A program made the position numbers and the translations under genes. A DNA stretch of 64,000 nt from Lachnobacterium bovis DSM 14045. GTDB taxonomy: Bacteria; Bacillota; Clostridia; Lachnospirales; Lachnospiraceae. Under the pieces are notes generated by a model. It was not told where the DNA came from. It did not search any database and saw nothing but the letters and a program-made list of their open reading frames with translations. The DNA is taken from positions 1-64,000 of the forward strand of contig NZ_FNPG01000008.1 in NCBI RefSeq assembly GCF_900107245.1, given 5' to 3'. Shown piece after piece: positions 20,249 to 29,684 of the stretch (position 1 is the stretch's first letter; each line of letters opens with the position of its first letter).

Positions 20249-20444
20249 TTATATTAATGAATTAAAAGCACAGTCTGTTGAGGATTTACAGGCTAAGCTT
20301 GTAGAAGCAAAAAAAGAACTTTTCAATTTGAGATTCCAGAATGCAACAAATCAGTTAACAAACACAGCAAGAATTAAACTTGTAAGAAGAGATATTGCAA
20401 GAATTCAAACTGTTATTACTGAAAAATCAAGAGTTGCAGAGTAA
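20238..20444 (+). CDS. rpmC: 50S ribosomal protein L29
   Basis: A protein of 68 residues ([18 protein letters not shown]...). The ATG at 20238 follows AAGGCGG at eight bases; a GTG three codons earlier lies inside that site and is less likely. It overlaps the end of rplP, so the two are translationally coupled. Confidence 0.95.
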   Translation: MKNNYINELKAQSVEDLQAKLVEAKKELFNLRFQNATNQLTNTARIKLVRRDIARIQTVITEKSRVAE

Positions 20445-20474
20445 TCGATATCCTACAGAAAGGAGATTTATATC

Positions 20475-20732
20475 GTGGAAGGAAGAAATCTTAGAAAAAC
20501 ACGTATTGGTGTTGTTGTAAGTGATAAGATGAACAAAACAATTACTGTTGCCGTTCTTAACAACGAAAGACATCCACTTTACAACAAAATCGTTAAAAAG
20601 ACATATAAATTAAAAGCACATGATGAATTAAACGATGCTAAAATCGGTGATAAAGTAAAAGTAATGGAAACAAGACCTCTATCAAAAGATAAGAGATGGA
20701 GACTTGTAGAAGTAATAGAAAGAGCAAAATAA
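20475..20732 (+). CDS. rpsQ: 30S ribosomal protein S17
   Basis: A protein of 85 residues ([22 protein letters not shown]) starting with GTG, preceded by AAAGGAG. A primary 16S-binding protein of the 30S body. Confidence 0.97.
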   Translation: MEGRNLRKTRIGVVVSDKMNKTITVAVLNNERHPLYNKIVKKTYKLKAHDELNDAKIGDKVKVMETRPLSKDKRWRLVEVIERAK

Positions 20733-20750
20733 TCAAAGGAGGCTACAAGC

Positions 20751-21119
20751 ATGGTACAGCAGGAAAGTAGACTCAAAGTCGCTGATAATACAGGAGCAAA
20801 AGAGTTACTTGTTATCCGCGTTATGGGTGGATCTACTAGAAGATATGCGAACATTGGTGATGTTATCGTTGCTACAGTTAAAGATGCAACACCAGGTGGC
20901 GTTGTAAAAAAAGGTGACGTTGTTAAAGCCGTTGTTGTTCGTACAGTAAAAGGTGCCCGTCGTAAAGATGGTTCATATATTAAATTTGATGAAAACGCAG
21001 CAGTTATTCTTAAAGATGACAATACTCCAAGAGGAACTCGTATTTTTGGACCAGTAGCTCGTGAGCTTCGTGAGAAACAGTTTATGAGAATTGTTTCTTT
21101 AGCTCCAGAAGTATTATAG
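20751..21119 (+). CDS. rplN: 50S ribosomal protein L14
   Basis: A protein of 122 residues ([27 protein letters not shown]), standard length. It lies at the subunit interface. AAAGGAGG precedes the ATG. Confidence 0.98.
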   Translation: MVQQESRLKVADNTGAKELLVIRVMGGSTRRYANIGDVIVATVKDATPGGVVKKGDVVKAVVVRTVKGARRKDGSYIKFDENAAVILKDDNTPRGTRIFGPVARELREKQFMRIVSLAPEVL

Positions 21120-21132
21120 GAGGTACTTACAG

Positions 21133-21480
21133 ATGGCTAGCATGAAAATTAAAAAAGGCGATAATGTTGTTGTAATCGCTGGTAGATATAAAGATCAAGA
21201 AGGCAAAGTTATTGCTGTTAACAAAAAAGATAATTCACTTATTGTTGAAGGTGTTAACATGGTTACAAAACATGCTAAACCTAGCATGGCTAATCAACAA
21301 GGTGGTATTATCCAAAAAGAAGGCAAAATCGATGCTTCAAATGTAATGCTTATGCACAATGGCGTACGTACAAGAGTTGGTTTTAGAGTAGAAGACGGTA
21401 AAAAAGTTCGTTTCGCAAAAAAAACTGGCGATGTAATTGATACAGTCATTGACAAGAAAAAAGTAAGAGAATCTAAATAA
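21133..21480 (+). CDS. rplX: 50S ribosomal protein L24
   Basis: A protein of 115 residues with the KOW motif [19 protein letters not shown]. Assembly initiator of the 50S subunit. ATAGGAGG overlaps the rplN stop; an ATG four codons in is an alternative start. Confidence 0.96.
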   Translation: MASMKIKKGDNVVVIAGRYKDQEGKVIAVNKKDNSLIVEGVNMVTKHAKPSMANQQGGIIQKEGKIDASNVMLMHNGVRTRVGFRVEDGKKVRFAKKTGDVIDTVIDKKKVRESK

Positions 21481-21506
21481 TTACTGGAGAGAGGAGGAAA
21501 ATTCAG

Positions 21507-22046
21507 TTGAGTAGACTTAAAGAACAATACGATAACGAGATCAAAGACGCAATGGTCAAAAAATTTGGTTATAAGAATGTGATGGAGATTCCAAAACTTT
21601 CTAAAATCGTTGTAAATATGGGTGTTGGAGAAGCTAAAGAAAATAGTAAGGTTCTCGACGCTGCCGTTAAAGATATGGAAACAATCACTGGACAGAAAGT
21701 TGTTAAGACAAAAGCTAAAAACGCTATTGCTAACTTTAAGATCCGTGAAGGTATGCCAATTGGATGTAAAGTTACATTACGTGGAGAAAAAATGTATGAG
21801 TTTGCAGATCGTTTAATCAATCTTGCATTACCACGTGTACGTGACTTTAGAGGTGTTAATCCTAACGCATTCGATGGTCGTGGAAATTATGCTCTTGGTA
21901 TTAAAGAACAGATTATTTTCCCAGAAATCGAGTATGATAAAGTTGATAAAGTTAGAGGTATGGATATTATCTTCGTAACTACAGCTAAAACAGATGAAGA
22001 AGCACGTGAATTATTGACATTATTCAATATGCCATTTGCTAAATAA
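21507..22046 (+). CDS. rplE: 50S ribosomal protein L5
   Basis: A protein of 179 residues ([20 protein letters not shown]) starting with TTG after GAGGAGG. Binds 5S r[27 protein letters not shown] is the conserved C-terminal segment. Confidence 0.97.
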   Translation: MSRLKEQYDNEIKDAMVKKFGYKNVMEIPKLSKIVVNMGVGEAKENSKVLDAAVKDMETITGQKVVKTKAKNAIANFKIREGMPIGCKVTLRGEKMYEFADRLINLALPRVRDFRGVNPNAFDGRGNYALGIKEQIIFPEIEYDKVDKVRGMDIIFVTTAKTDEEARELLTLFNMPFAK

Positions 22047-22062
22047 GTAGGAGGGAATTTTA

Positions 22063-22248
22063 ATGGCTAAGAAATCAATGAAAATCAAACAGCAACGTCC
22101 AGCAAAATTCTCTACTAGAGAATACACACGTTGTAGAATTTGTGGTCGTCCACATTCAGTATTAAAGAAATACGGAATTTGCAGAGTTTGCTTCCGTGAA
22201 TTAGCTTACAAAGGAGAAATCCCAGGAGTAAGAAAAGCTTCTTGGTAA
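22063..22248 (+). CDS. rpsN: 30S ribosomal protein S14, zinc-binding type
   Basis: A protein of 61 residues. Four cysteines (Cys24, Cys27, Cys40, Cys43) form the zinc ribbon of the C+ type; the longer zinc-free paralogue is not in this window. TAGGAGG precedes the ATG. Confidence 0.98.
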   Translation: MAKKSMKIKQQRPAKFSTREYTRCRICGRPHSVLKKYGICRVCFRELAYKGEIPGVRKASW

Positions 22249-22364
22249 TTTTCTAAAGGTAGGTAGATGAAATCCTAGGTAGGTGGTGAGGGAATAATTT
22301 CCCGAGCCATAGACAGGATTGTAATGATATTAATTTTACTCTCAAGAAGGAGGAAACCTAAAGC
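22249..22364 (+). promoter_or_regulatory. structured spacer between rpsN and rpsH
   Basis: A coaxial set of helices: AATCCT (22271-22276) with AGGATT (22315-22320), then TGG with CCA, then GGGAA (22290-22294) with TTTCC (22298-22302) closing a TAA loop. At 116 nt it is long for an spc-type operon, so an autoregulatory protein-binding site is plausible. Confidence 0.45.
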
Positions 22365-22766
22365 ATGGTAACAAGTGATCCAATCGCAGATATGCTTACA
22401 AGAATTCGTAATGCAAACACTGCTAAACACGATACAGTAGATATCCCAGCTTCTAAAACAAAAGTTTCAATTGCTAACATTCTTGTTGATGAAGGATGGG
22501 TAGAAAAATACGAGATTGTTGAAGATGGAAATTTCAAAAACATCCGTGTTACATTAAAATATAGCGCAGATAAAAGTGAAAGAATTATCACTGGATTAAA
22601 GAGAATTTCTAAACCAGGTTTAAGAGTATATACTGGTAAAAACGAAATCCCTAGAGTACTTGATGGACTAGGAACAGCTATCCTTTCAACAAATCAGGGA
22701 ATCATTACTGACAGAGAAGCTAGAAAGCTTCAAGTTGGTGGAGAAGTATTAGCATTTGTATGGTAG
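22365..22766 (+). CDS. rpsH: 30S ribosomal protein S8
   Basis: A protein of 133 residues ([21 protein letters not shown]-terminal [26 protein letters not shown]). Primary 16S-binding protein and, in enterobacteria, the regulator of the spc operon. AAGGAGG precedes the ATG. Confidence 0.97.
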   Translation: MVTSDPIADMLTRIRNANTAKHDTVDIPASKTKVSIANILVDEGWVEKYEIVEDGNFKNIRVTLKYSADKSERIITGLKRISKPGLRVYTGKNEIPRVLDGLGTAILSTNQGIITDREARKLQVGGEVLAFVW

Positions 22767-22941
22767 TATTTCGTGGCGTGAATCATTAGATTTATGCTTA
22801 AGTCTTTAGGTTATGGGCTAAGGACGCTATTTAGTCTTATGACTAAAATGAACTCTAAAAGTATAAACCAATCTTGTTAGGTTGGACATACTATATAAAT
22901 CAAAGATGATATTTCATCAATACAAAATAGGAGGTACGGGC
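22767..22941 (+). promoter_or_regulatory. hairpin-containing spacer between rpsH and rplF
   Basis: A 175-nt gap with a perfect 7-bp hairpin TTTAGTC-TTAT-GACTAAA (22830-22847) and a CCAA/TTGG hairpin near 22870. No T-run follows either, so they do not look like terminators. No coding sequence was found. Confidence 0.4.
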
Positions 22942-23481
22942 ATGTCACGTATAGGAAGAATGCCAATCGCAATTCCAGCAGGTGTAACTGTTGATATTGC
23001 AGAAAATAATCATGTGACTGTAAAAGGTCCTAAAGGAACTCTTGAAAGAACACTTTCTTCTGAAATGAAAATTGCTATTGAAGAAGACAAAGTTGTTGTT
23101 ACTAGACCTAATGATTTAAAGAAAATGAAATCATTACACGGTTTGACAAGAACATTAATTAACAACATGGTTGTTGGTGTAACAGAAGGTTATACAAAAA
23201 CTCTTGAAGTTAATGGTGTTGGTTATAGAGCATCTAAATCTGGAAAGAAATTAACATTAAACTTAGGATATTCACATCCAGTTGAAATGATCGATCCAGA
23301 AGGTCTTGAAGCAGTAGTTGAAGACAATAAAATTATCGTAAAAGGTATCGATAAAGAACGCGTTGGCCAGTACGCTGCTGAAATCAGAGATAAAAGAAGA
23401 CCAGAACCTTACAAAGGTAAAGGTATTAAATATGCTGATGAAGTTATTAGACGTAAAGTTGGTAAGACTGGTAAGAAATAA
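22942..23481 (+). CDS. rplF: 50S ribosomal protein L6
   Basis: A protein of 179 residues ([19 protein letters not shown]). The ATG at 22942 follows AGGAGG; an ATG 20 codons upstream would add residues unlike L6. The C-terminal [17 protein letters not shown] is typical. Confidence 0.97.
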   Translation: MSRIGRMPIAIPAGVTVDIAENNHVTVKGPKGTLERTLSSEMKIAIEEDKVVVTRPNDLKKMKSLHGLTRTLINNMVVGVTEGYTKTLEVNGVGYRASKSGKKLTLNLGYSHPVEMIDPEGLEAVVEDNKIIVKGIDKERVGQYAAEIRDKRRPEPYKGKGIKYADEVIRRKVGKTGKK

Positions 23482-23501
23482 TTAGAAGGAGTGGACAAGT
23501 A

Positions 23502-23870
23502 ATGGTTAGTAAAAAATCAAGAACACAGGTTCGTGAAAAGAAACATAAAAGAATGCGTAATCATCTTGCAGGTACTGCAGAACGTCCACGTTTAGCAGTA
23601 TTCAGAAGCAATCAACATATGTATGCTCAGATTATTGACGATACTGTTGGACATACACTTGTTTCTGCATCTACTCTTAATAAAGACGTGAAAGCAGAAC
23701 TTGAGTTTACAAATAACGTTGATGCAGCTGCTAAACTTGGTACAGTTATTGCAAAAAAAGCTTTAGACAAAAACATCAAAGAAGTTGTTTTTGATAGAGG
23801 CGGATTTATTTACCAAGGTAAAGTTAAAGCTTTAGCTGAAGCAGCAAGAGAAGCTGGATTAGAGTTCTAG
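23502..23870 (+). CDS. rplR: 50S ribosomal protein L18
   Basis: A protein of 122 residues ([45 protein letters not shown]). Binds 5S rRNA with L5. AGAAGGAG precedes the ATG. Confidence 0.97.
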   Translation: MVSKKSRTQVREKKHKRMRNHLAGTAERPRLAVFRSNQHMYAQIIDDTVGHTLVSASTLNKDVKAELEFTNNVDAAAKLGTVIAKKALDKNIKEVVFDRGGFIYQGKVKALAEAAREAGLEF

Positions 23871-23888
23871 AAATTTCTAGACTCTCCG

Positions 23889-23911
23889 CTTTCTGCTTAA
23901 AAAGTAGAAAG
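23889..23911 (+). promoter_or_regulatory. 10-bp hairpin before rpsE
   Basis: CTTTCTGCTT and AAGTAGAAAG pair fully (one G.T) around an AAA loop, in the 66-nt spacer between rplR and rpsE. No T-tract follows, so an mRNA stability or processing role is more likely than termination. Confidence 0.5.
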
Positions 23912-23936
23912 ATTCAAAATTTTAGGAGGAAATAAC

Positions 23937-24446
23937 ATGAAACGTGAAATCATTGATGCAAGTCAATTAGAATTAGTTGACAACGTTGTTGACATCAAAC
24001 GTGTAACAAAGGTTGTTAAAGGTGGACGTAACATGCGTTTCACAGCTCTCGTTGTTGTTGGCGATAAGAATGGTCATGTTGGTGCTGGTCTTGGAAAAGC
24101 AGCTGAAATTCCTGAAGCTATTCGTAAAGGAAGAGAAGATGCTATCAAGAGCTTAATCAACGTTAAATTAGACGATAACAAGAGTGTTACTCATGATGTA
24201 ACAGGAAAATATACAGGTGCTTCTGTTTTATTAAAGAAGTCTCCTGAAGGTACTGGTATCATCGCTGGTGGTCCAGCACGTAGTGTGTGCGAATTAGCAG
24301 GTATCGAAAACATTCGTACAAAATCATTAGGATCAAACAATAAGCAAAACGTAGTACTTGCTACAATTGAAGCTTTAAGACAGTTAAAATCCCCAGAAGA
24401 AGTTGCTAGACTTCGTGGTAAATCTGTTGAAGAAATCTTGGGTTAA
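23937..24446 (+). CDS. rpsE: 30S ribosomal protein S5
   Basis: A protein of 169 residues with [23 protein letters not shown] and [16 protein letters not shown]. Contributes to decoding accuracy. TAGGAGG precedes the ATG. Confidence 0.98.
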   Translation: MKREIIDASQLELVDNVVDIKRVTKVVKGGRNMRFTALVVVGDKNGHVGAGLGKAAEIPEAIRKGREDAIKSLINVKLDDNKSVTHDVTGKYTGASVLLKKSPEGTGIIAGGPARSVCELAGIENIRTKSLGSNNKQNVVLATIEALRQLKSPEEVARLRGKSVEEILG

Positions 24447-24460
24447 GGAGGAATTGAATA

Positions 24461-24646
24461 ATGGCAGATAAGAAAGTAAAAGTTACACTTATTAAGTCCA
24501 CAATTGGTGCAGTTCCTAAGAACAAGAAAACAATCGAAGCTTTGGGATTAACAAAATTAAACAAAACTGTTGAGTTGCCAGATAACGCAGCTACACAGGG
24601 AGCTATTCGTAAAGTAGCACCATACGTGAAAGTAGAAGAAGCATAA
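24461..24646 (+). CDS. rpmD: 50S ribosomal protein L30
   Basis: A protein of 61 residues (VKVTLIKSTIGAVPKNKKTIEALGL). AAGGAGG overlaps the rpsE stop. Confidence 0.96.
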   Translation: MADKKVKVTLIKSTIGAVPKNKKTIEALGLTKLNKTVELPDNAATQGAIRKVAPYVKVEEA

Positions 24647-24675
24647 TTTAGTTTTATAAAGAAGGAGGTGCAATT

Positions 24676-25116
24676 ATGGATTTATCAAGTTTAAAAGCAG
24701 CTGCTGGATCAAGACAAAGCAGTAATTTTAGAAAAGGTCGTGGACATGGTTCAGGCAATGGTAAAACAGCTGGTAAAGGACATAAAGGTCAGAAAGCTCG
24801 TTCAGGAGCACCAAGACCAGGTTTTGAAGGTGGACAAATGCCTTTATACAGACGTTTACCAAAGAGAGGTTTCACTAATAGAAACTCTAAAGACATCGTT
24901 GCAATTAACATTAGCGTATTAGAGAGATTTGATAATGATGCAACAGTTTCAGTTGCAACATTAATTGAATGTGGTATCGTTAAGAATCCAAGAGATGGCG
25001 TTAAGATCTTAGGTAACGGCGAATTTACTAAAAAACTTACTGTTCAAGCTGATGCATTCAGCGCAAGCGCTAAAGAGAAAATCGAAGCACTTGGTGGAAA
25101 AGCTGAGGTGATCTAA
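24676..25116 (+). CDS. rplO: 50S ribosomal protein L15
   Basis: A protein of 146 residues ([42 protein letters not shown]). Its stop overlaps the secY start as TAATG. GAAGGAGG precedes the ATG. Confidence 0.97.
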   Translation: MDLSSLKAAAGSRQSSNFRKGRGHGSGNGKTAGKGHKGQKARSGAPRPGFEGGQMPLYRRLPKRGFTNRNSKDIVAINISVLERFDNDATVSVATLIECGIVKNPRDGVKILGNGEFTKKLTVQADAFSASAKEKIEALGGKAEVI

Positions 25117-26438
25117 TGCTAGAAACAGTCCGTAATGCATTTAAAATTAAAGATATTCGTAAGAAATTAATATATACTTTTTTTATGCTTATAGTCATCA
25201 GAATAGGAAGTCAGCTTCCTATTCCTGGTGTTAATGGCAGAGTATTCTCGGAGTGGTTTAAGAACCAGACATCAGATGGATTGGGATTTTTTAATGCAAT
25301 TACTGGCGGATCGTTTTTAAATATGTCGGTATTCGCACTGAATATCACACCATATATCACAGCTTCTATCATTATTCAATTATTGACTGTAGCTATTCCA
25401 CAATTGGAAAAGATGCAAGAAGATGGTGAAGATGGTAGAAAGAAAATTGTTGCGCTTACCAGATATTTAACTGTTGTTTTAGGCCTAGTACAGTCTATAG
25501 CAATGGTTGTAAGTTTTTATCGTGGCAATTACTTAAATACACAATTACCTACAGCACTTAACATTGTTATGGTAGTTTCTGTGTTAACAGCAGGTTCCGT
25601 TATTTTAATGTGGATCGGCGAACAAATTACTGAGAAGGGTATAGGAAATGGTATTTCTATTGTTTTAACAATCAATATTATTTCTAGAATGCCAGAAGAT
25701 ATTGGTTCATTATGGACACAGTTTATTTCTGGCAAAAAAATACCAAAAGCAACATTAGCAGCATTCATTATTGCAGCTATTATCATTGCAATGGTATGGT
25801 TCGTAGTTTTACTTCAAGGAGCAGAAAGAAGAATTCCTGTTCAGTATTCAAAGAAAATACAAGGAAGAAAACAAGTTGGCGGACAGCATACAAATATTCC
25901 TTTAAAAGTAAATACAGCTGGTGTTATTCCAGTAATCTTTGCTCAATCATTGTTGCAAACACCTGTAATTATTGCAAGTGTTCTTGGAAAAGATAAAGGA
26001 ACAGGTATTGGAGCAAAAATTCTTAATACATTATCACAGTCAAACTGGTGTAAAGCAGAGCATCCTGAATATAACATTGGTTTAGCTATATATATTGTAT
26101 TAATTATAGCATTTGCATATTTCTATACACAGATTACATTTAATCCATTAGAAATTGCAAACAACATGAAACGTTCTGGTGGATTTATTCCAGGTATTAG
26201 ACCAGGAAAATCTACTAGTGATTATTTGAATACAATTTTAAATTACGTTGTTTTTATTGGAGCTATCGGATTAGCGATTGTTGCATTTGTACCAATCTTC
26301 TTTAATGGAGTTTTCGGAGCTCAAGTTTCATTTGGTGGAACATCTATTATCATCATCGTAGGTGTTATCATTGAAACAGTTAAACAGGTTGAGTCACAAA
26401 TGTTAGTGCGCTACTACAAAGGTTTCTTAAGCGACTAA
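25116..26438 (+). CDS. secY: preprotein translocase subunit SecY
   Basis: A protein of 440 residues with ten transmembrane segments; it forms the SecYEG channel in the cytoplasmic membrane. Typical segments are PGVNGRVF, ITPYITASIIIQLL, RRIPVQYSKK, NPLEIANNMKRSGGFIPGIRPGK and the C-terminal SQMLVRYYKGFL. Its start overlaps the L15 stop, so the two are coupled. Confidence 0.97.
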   Translation: MLETVRNAFKIKDIRKKLIYTFFMLIVIRIGSQLPIPGVNGRVFSEWFKNQTSDGLGFFNAITGGSFLNMSVFALNITPYITASIIIQLLTVAIPQLEKMQEDGEDGRKKIVALTRYLTVVLGLVQSIAMVVSFYRGNYLNTQLPTALNIVMVVSVLTAGSVILMWIGEQITEKGIGNGISIVLTINIISRMPEDIGSLWTQFISGKKIPKATLAAFIIAAIIIAMVWFVVLLQGAERRIPVQYSKKIQGRKQVGGQHTNIPLKVNTAGVIPVIFAQSLLQTPVIIASVLGKDKGTGIGAKILNTLSQSNWCKAEHPEYNIGLAIYIVLIIAFAYFYTQITFNPLEIANNMKRSGGFIPGIRPGKSTSDYLNTILNYVVFIGAIGLAIVAFVPIFFNGVFGAQVSFGGTSIIIIVGVIIETVKQVESQMLVRYYKGFLSD

Positions 26439-26440
26439 TT

Positions 26441-26486
26441 TAAATGCACAATTGGAGATACTGGCTTAGCCGTATCTCCTTTCGTG
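26441..26486 (+). promoter_or_regulatory. stable hairpin between secY and adk
   Basis: GGAGATAC-T-GGC-TTA-GCC-GTATCTCC (26454-26479) is an 11-bp stem with one bulge, with an outer TGCAC/GTGCA pairing. Only a short U-run follows, so it may be a partial attenuator or a processing site rather than a full terminator. Confidence 0.6.
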
Positions 26487-26542
26487 CAATAAACTATAAA
26501 AGCATATATTGGATTATACTGAGTCAGTGTAAAAGGAGAAAA

Positions 26543-27193
26543 ATGATGAAAATTATTATGTTAGGAGCTCCTGGAGCAGGAAAGGGAACTCAAGCAAAAC
26601 AGATTTCTACAAAATATGAAATTCCTCATATCTCAACAGGAGATATTTTCCGTGCTAACATAAAAAATGGTACAGATTTAGGAAAAAAAGCTAAAGAGTA
26701 CATGGATAAAGGTGCGTTAGTGCCAGATGAATTAACATGTGATTTAGTTATGGATAGAATTCAGCAGGAAGATTGTAAAAATGGATTTATTTTGGATGGT
26801 TTTCCAAGAACAATACCTCAGGCAGAAGCACTTGAGAATGCTTTAACTGCAGCTCAACAGACAATGGATTATGCTATAAATGTTGATGTTCCAGATGAAA
26901 ATATCATCAAGAGAATGGGTGGTAGAAGAGCTTGCTTAAATTGTGGAGCAACATATCACGTTGAATTTAATCCAACTAAAGTAGAAGGCGTATGTGATTC
27001 ATGTGGTAGTGAAATTGTTTTAAGAGAAGATGATAAGCCAGAAACTGTAAAAAACAGATTAAATGTTTATCATAATCAGACACAGCCATTAATTGATTTT
27101 TATAATAAAAAAGGTATCTTAAAAACAGTCGATGGAACACAAAGCTTAGATAAAGTTTTTGAAGATATAGTTACAATTTTAGGTGATAGATAA
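26543..27193 (+). CDS. adk: adenylate kinase with zinc-type LID
   Basis: A protein of 216 residues that interconverts ATP + AMP with 2 ADP. The P-loop GAPGAGKGTQA and the FILDGFPRT AMP-site segment are present. The LID domain has CLNCG and CDSCG, a four-cysteine zinc site as in Gram-positive enzymes. The ATG at 26543 follows AAAGGAG; a second ATG is the next codon. The stop overlaps the map start (TAATG). Confidence 0.96.
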   Translation: MMKIIMLGAPGAGKGTQAKQISTKYEIPHISTGDIFRANIKNGTDLGKKAKEYMDKGALVPDELTCDLVMDRIQQEDCKNGFILDGFPRTIPQAEALENALTAAQQTMDYAINVDVPDENIIKRMGGRRACLNCGATYHVEFNPTKVEGVCDSCGSEIVLREDDKPETVKNRLNVYHNQTQPLIDFYNKKGILKTVDGTQSLDKVFEDIVTILGDR

Positions 27194-27981
27194 TGAGTAT
27201 TACGATTAAATCTGAACGTGAAATTGACATCATGCGTAAAGCAGGTGAGATTTTAGCTAATGTACATCAGAAATTAGCAAAAGAAATTCAGGTGGGTATG
27301 TCTACTTATGAAATCGATCAAATAGGAGAAGATCTTATTAGAGAATATGGATGTATTCCTTCTTTTAAAAATTATCAAGGATATCCAGCTTCGATTTGTA
27401 TATCAATAAATGATGAAGTTGTACATGGAATTCCTTCACAAAAGAGGATTGTTAAAGAGGGAGATATAATAAGTTTAGATGCCGGAGTAATATATAAAGG
27501 ATATCATTCGGATGCTGCAAGAACAGTTGGTGTTGGAAAAATATCACAAAGTGCTGACAAATTAATAAAAGTTACTAGACAAAGCTTTTTTGAAGGTATG
27601 AAAAAAGCTAAAGCTGGTAATTATTTGAGTGATGTTTCAAATGCAATTGGTGGATATGCAGAAGGTATGGGATATGGAGTTGTCCGCAGTTTTGTGGGAC
27701 ATGGAATAGGAACAAGTTTACATCAGGAACCAGAAATTCCCAATTTTGTGGTTGCTAATAGGGGACCTTTATTAAGAAAAGGAATGACATTAGCAATAGA
27801 ACCAATGATTAACGAAGGAACACATAAAGTCGATGTATGTAGTAATGGTTGGACAGCAGTTACTTCTGATATGAAGAATTCTGCGCATTATGAAAATACA
27901 GTGCTAATTACAGATGGTAAACCTGAGATTTTAACTCTAACAGAAGAAGAAAAAGAAAATGGTTTTTTAGAACTATTTTAA
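27193..27981 (+). CDS. map: methionine aminopeptidase, type I
   Basis: A protein of 262 residues that removes N-terminal methionine. Metal ligands are visible in SLDAGV, HSDAARTVGVG, SFVGHGIGTSLHQEPEIPN and LAIEPMI. It overlaps adk by one base, so the pair is translationally coupled. Confidence 0.96.
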   Translation: MSITIKSEREIDIMRKAGEILANVHQKLAKEIQVGMSTYEIDQIGEDLIREYGCIPSFKNYQGYPASICISINDEVVHGIPSQKRIVKEGDIISLDAGVIYKGYHSDAARTVGVGKISQSADKLIKVTRQSFFEGMKKAKAGNYLSDVSNAIGGYAEGMGYGVVRSFVGHGIGTSLHQEPEIPNFVVANRGPLLRKGMTLAIEPMINEGTHKVDVCSNGWTAVTSDMKNSAHYENTVLITDGKPEILTLTEEEKENGFLELF

Positions 27982-28032
27982 ATAAATAATTAACTAAAAT
28001 CAATAAATCAATTGACACAGGAGGATAAAGTA

Positions 28033-28251
28033 ATGTCTAAAGCAGATGTAATTGAAGTTGAAGGAGTTGTAGTTGAAAAACTACCAAATGCATTTTTTAA
28101 AGTCGAATTAGAGAATGGCCATCAAATTATGGCTACTATCAGTGGTAAATTAAGAATGAACTTCATCAGAATTTTACCTGGAGATAAGGTAACTATAGAG
28201 ATGTCTCCATATGATTTGACAAAAGGTAGAATTATTTGGAGAGATAAATAA
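28033..28251 (+). CDS. infA: translation initiation factor IF-1
   Basis: A protein of 72 residues ([20 protein letters not shown]), an S1-type OB fold that binds the 30S A site. The ATG at 28033 follows AGGAGG; an earlier in-frame ATG is upstream of that site. Confidence 0.97.
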   Translation: MSKADVIEVEGVVVEKLPNAFFKVELENGHQIMATISGKLRMNFIRILPGDKVTIEMSPYDLTKGRIIWRDK

Positions 28252-28258
28252 AATAGTA

Positions 28259-28287
28259 TTGACTTTCAAAGTGTTTAAAGTTATAAT
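28259..28287 (+). promoter_or_regulatory. internal promoter of the alpha-operon part (rpmJ-rpsM-rpsK-rpsD-rpoA-rplQ)
   Basis: TTGACT (28259-28264), exactly 17 nt, then TATAAT (28282-28287), directly after the infA stop. This would let rpoA and its neighbours be expressed independently of the long upstream operon. Confidence 0.8.
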
Positions 28288-28359
28288 ATAAAACGGACAC
28301 TTTTGGAAAGTATTCCTCAATCGATTTGAGGAAGCTTGATAGAGAAAGGAGGATTTGCT

Positions 28360-28473
28360 GTGAAGGTAAGATCATCAGTTAAACCTATTTGCGAAAAATG
28401 CAAAGTCATCAAAAGAAAAGGAAGAGTCAGAATTATCTGCGAAAATCCAAAACACAAACAGAGACAGGGCTAA
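28360..28473 (+). CDS. rpmJ: 50S ribosomal protein L36, zinc-ribbon type
   Basis: A protein of 37 residues starting with GTG ([18 protein letters not shown]...). The zinc ligands Cys11, Cys14, Cys27 and His32 are all present. AAAGGAGG precedes the start at eight bases. Confidence 0.96.
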   Translation: MKVRSSVKPICEKCKVIKRKGRVRIICENPKHKQRQG

Positions 28474-28497
28474 TCAAATATATTAACCCTGTTATTT
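28464..28497 (+). terminator. hairpin overlapping the rpmJ stop codon
   Basis: ACAGGG-C-TAAT pairs with ATTA-A-CCCTGT (28464-28474 with 28482-28492), followed by TATTTG. The U-run is short, so this is probably a partial attenuator within the operon. Confidence 0.45.
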
Positions 28498-28821
28498 GTG
28501 CATAAAGTAATTCTTTTGAAATCAGTAAATCACTGATTATTATGATTATGTGCGGCTGCAGCGCATTAATAGTGTGCTGTTCATAATAAACAGTAGTGTC
28601 ATCCTACTGTATCTAGTCTATAATACCGAGTAGATATAGATAAAAATTGGTGTCAAGTAAGTCTTAGACTGAAAGAAAATATGGAATACTCATTGGTGTA
28701 CACACATTTCAGGACGTGCAACCGTAGCTGTGCAGGAGTGAGGTTCGGGCGAGAGTATATTTTGTTGCAAGTATACTATGTAGGATATAAAAAAGAGAAA
28801 AATATGGAGGTGTAAACACAC
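28498..28821 (+). promoter_or_regulatory. long structured leader before rpsM
   Basis: The gap between rpmJ and rpsM is 348 nt and has no gene. It contains hairpins ATCAGT/ACTGAT (28521-28537) and CAGTAG/CTACTG (28591-28609), a GC-rich palindrome around GCTGCAGC (28555-28562), and further GC-richer segments near 28700-28760. The composition contrasts with the AT-rich ordinary spacers. A ribosomal-protein autoregulatory site, possibly for S4 which is encoded downstream, is a reasonable inference. Confidence 0.5.
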
Positions 28822-29190
28822 ATGGCTCGTATTGCAGGTGTAGATTTACCAAGAGAAAAACGTGTTGAAATCGGTTTAACATACATTTACGGTATTGGTA
28901 GAGTAAGTTCAAATCGTATTCTTGAAGCAGCTGGTGTAGATCCTAGCACTCGTGTTAGAGATTTAACAGATGAAGAAGTTAAGAAAATCAGTTCAGTTAT
29001 CGATGAAACTCAAACTGTAGAAGGTGATTTAAAGAGAGAAATCGCTCTTAACATTAAGAGATTACAAGAAATCGGATGCTACAGAGGAATTCGTCATAGA
29101 AAAGGACTTCCAGTTCGTGGTCAGAAAACAAAGACTAATGCAAGAACAAGAAAAGGTCCAAAGAGAACTGTTGCAAACAAGAAAAAATAA
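28822..29190 (+). CDS. rpsM: 30S ribosomal protein S13
   Basis: A protein of 122 residues ([48 protein letters not shown]). GGAGG precedes the ATG. Confidence 0.97.
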   Translation: MARIAGVDLPREKRVEIGLTYIYGIGRVSSNRILEAAGVDPSTRVRDLTDEEVKKISSVIDETQTVEGDLKREIALNIKRLQEIGCYRGIRHRKGLPVRGQKTKTNARTRKGPKRTVANKKK

Positions 29191-29270
29191 TTAAAAGATA
29201 ACAATGTAAATACTGAGTGCAAGAGATGCGCTTAGATCATAAATTTGAGAGAAAGTAGGTTAGTTTTAAA

Positions 29271-29666
29271 ATGGCTAAGAACGTTGCAAAGAAAACAACT
29301 AAAAAGCGTGTAAAGAAAAACGTTGAACGCGGACAAGCACATATTCAGTCATCTTTCAATAACACAATCGTTACAATTACAGATGCTGAAGGTAATGCTT
29401 TATCATGGGCAAGTGCTGGTGGTCTAGGATTTAGAGGTTCAAAGAAATCTACTCCATATGCTGCACAGATGGCAGCTGAAACAGCAACAAAGGCAGCTTT
29501 AATTCACGGATTAAAGACTGTAGACGTTATGGTTAAAGGACCAGGATCAGGAAGAGAAGCAGCAATTCGTGCGCTTTCTGCATGTGGTCTTGAAGTTACA
29601 AGCATTAAAGATGTAACTCCAGTACCTCACAATGGTTGTCGTCCACCAAAACGTAGAAGAGTCTAA
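29271..29666 (+). CDS. rpsK: 30S ribosomal protein S11
   Basis: A protein of 131 residues ([46 protein letters not shown]). It lies 80 nt after rpsM. The ribosome binding site (AGAAAGTAGG region) is weaker than its neighbours'. Confidence 0.97.
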   Translation: MAKNVAKKTTKKRVKKNVERGQAHIQSSFNNTIVTITDAEGNALSWASAGGLGFRGSKKSTPYAAQMAAETATKAALIHGLKTVDVMVKGPGSGREAAIRALSACGLEVTSIKDVTPVPHNGCRPPKRRRV

Positions 29667-29684
29667 TAGGAGGTATAGATTAAG

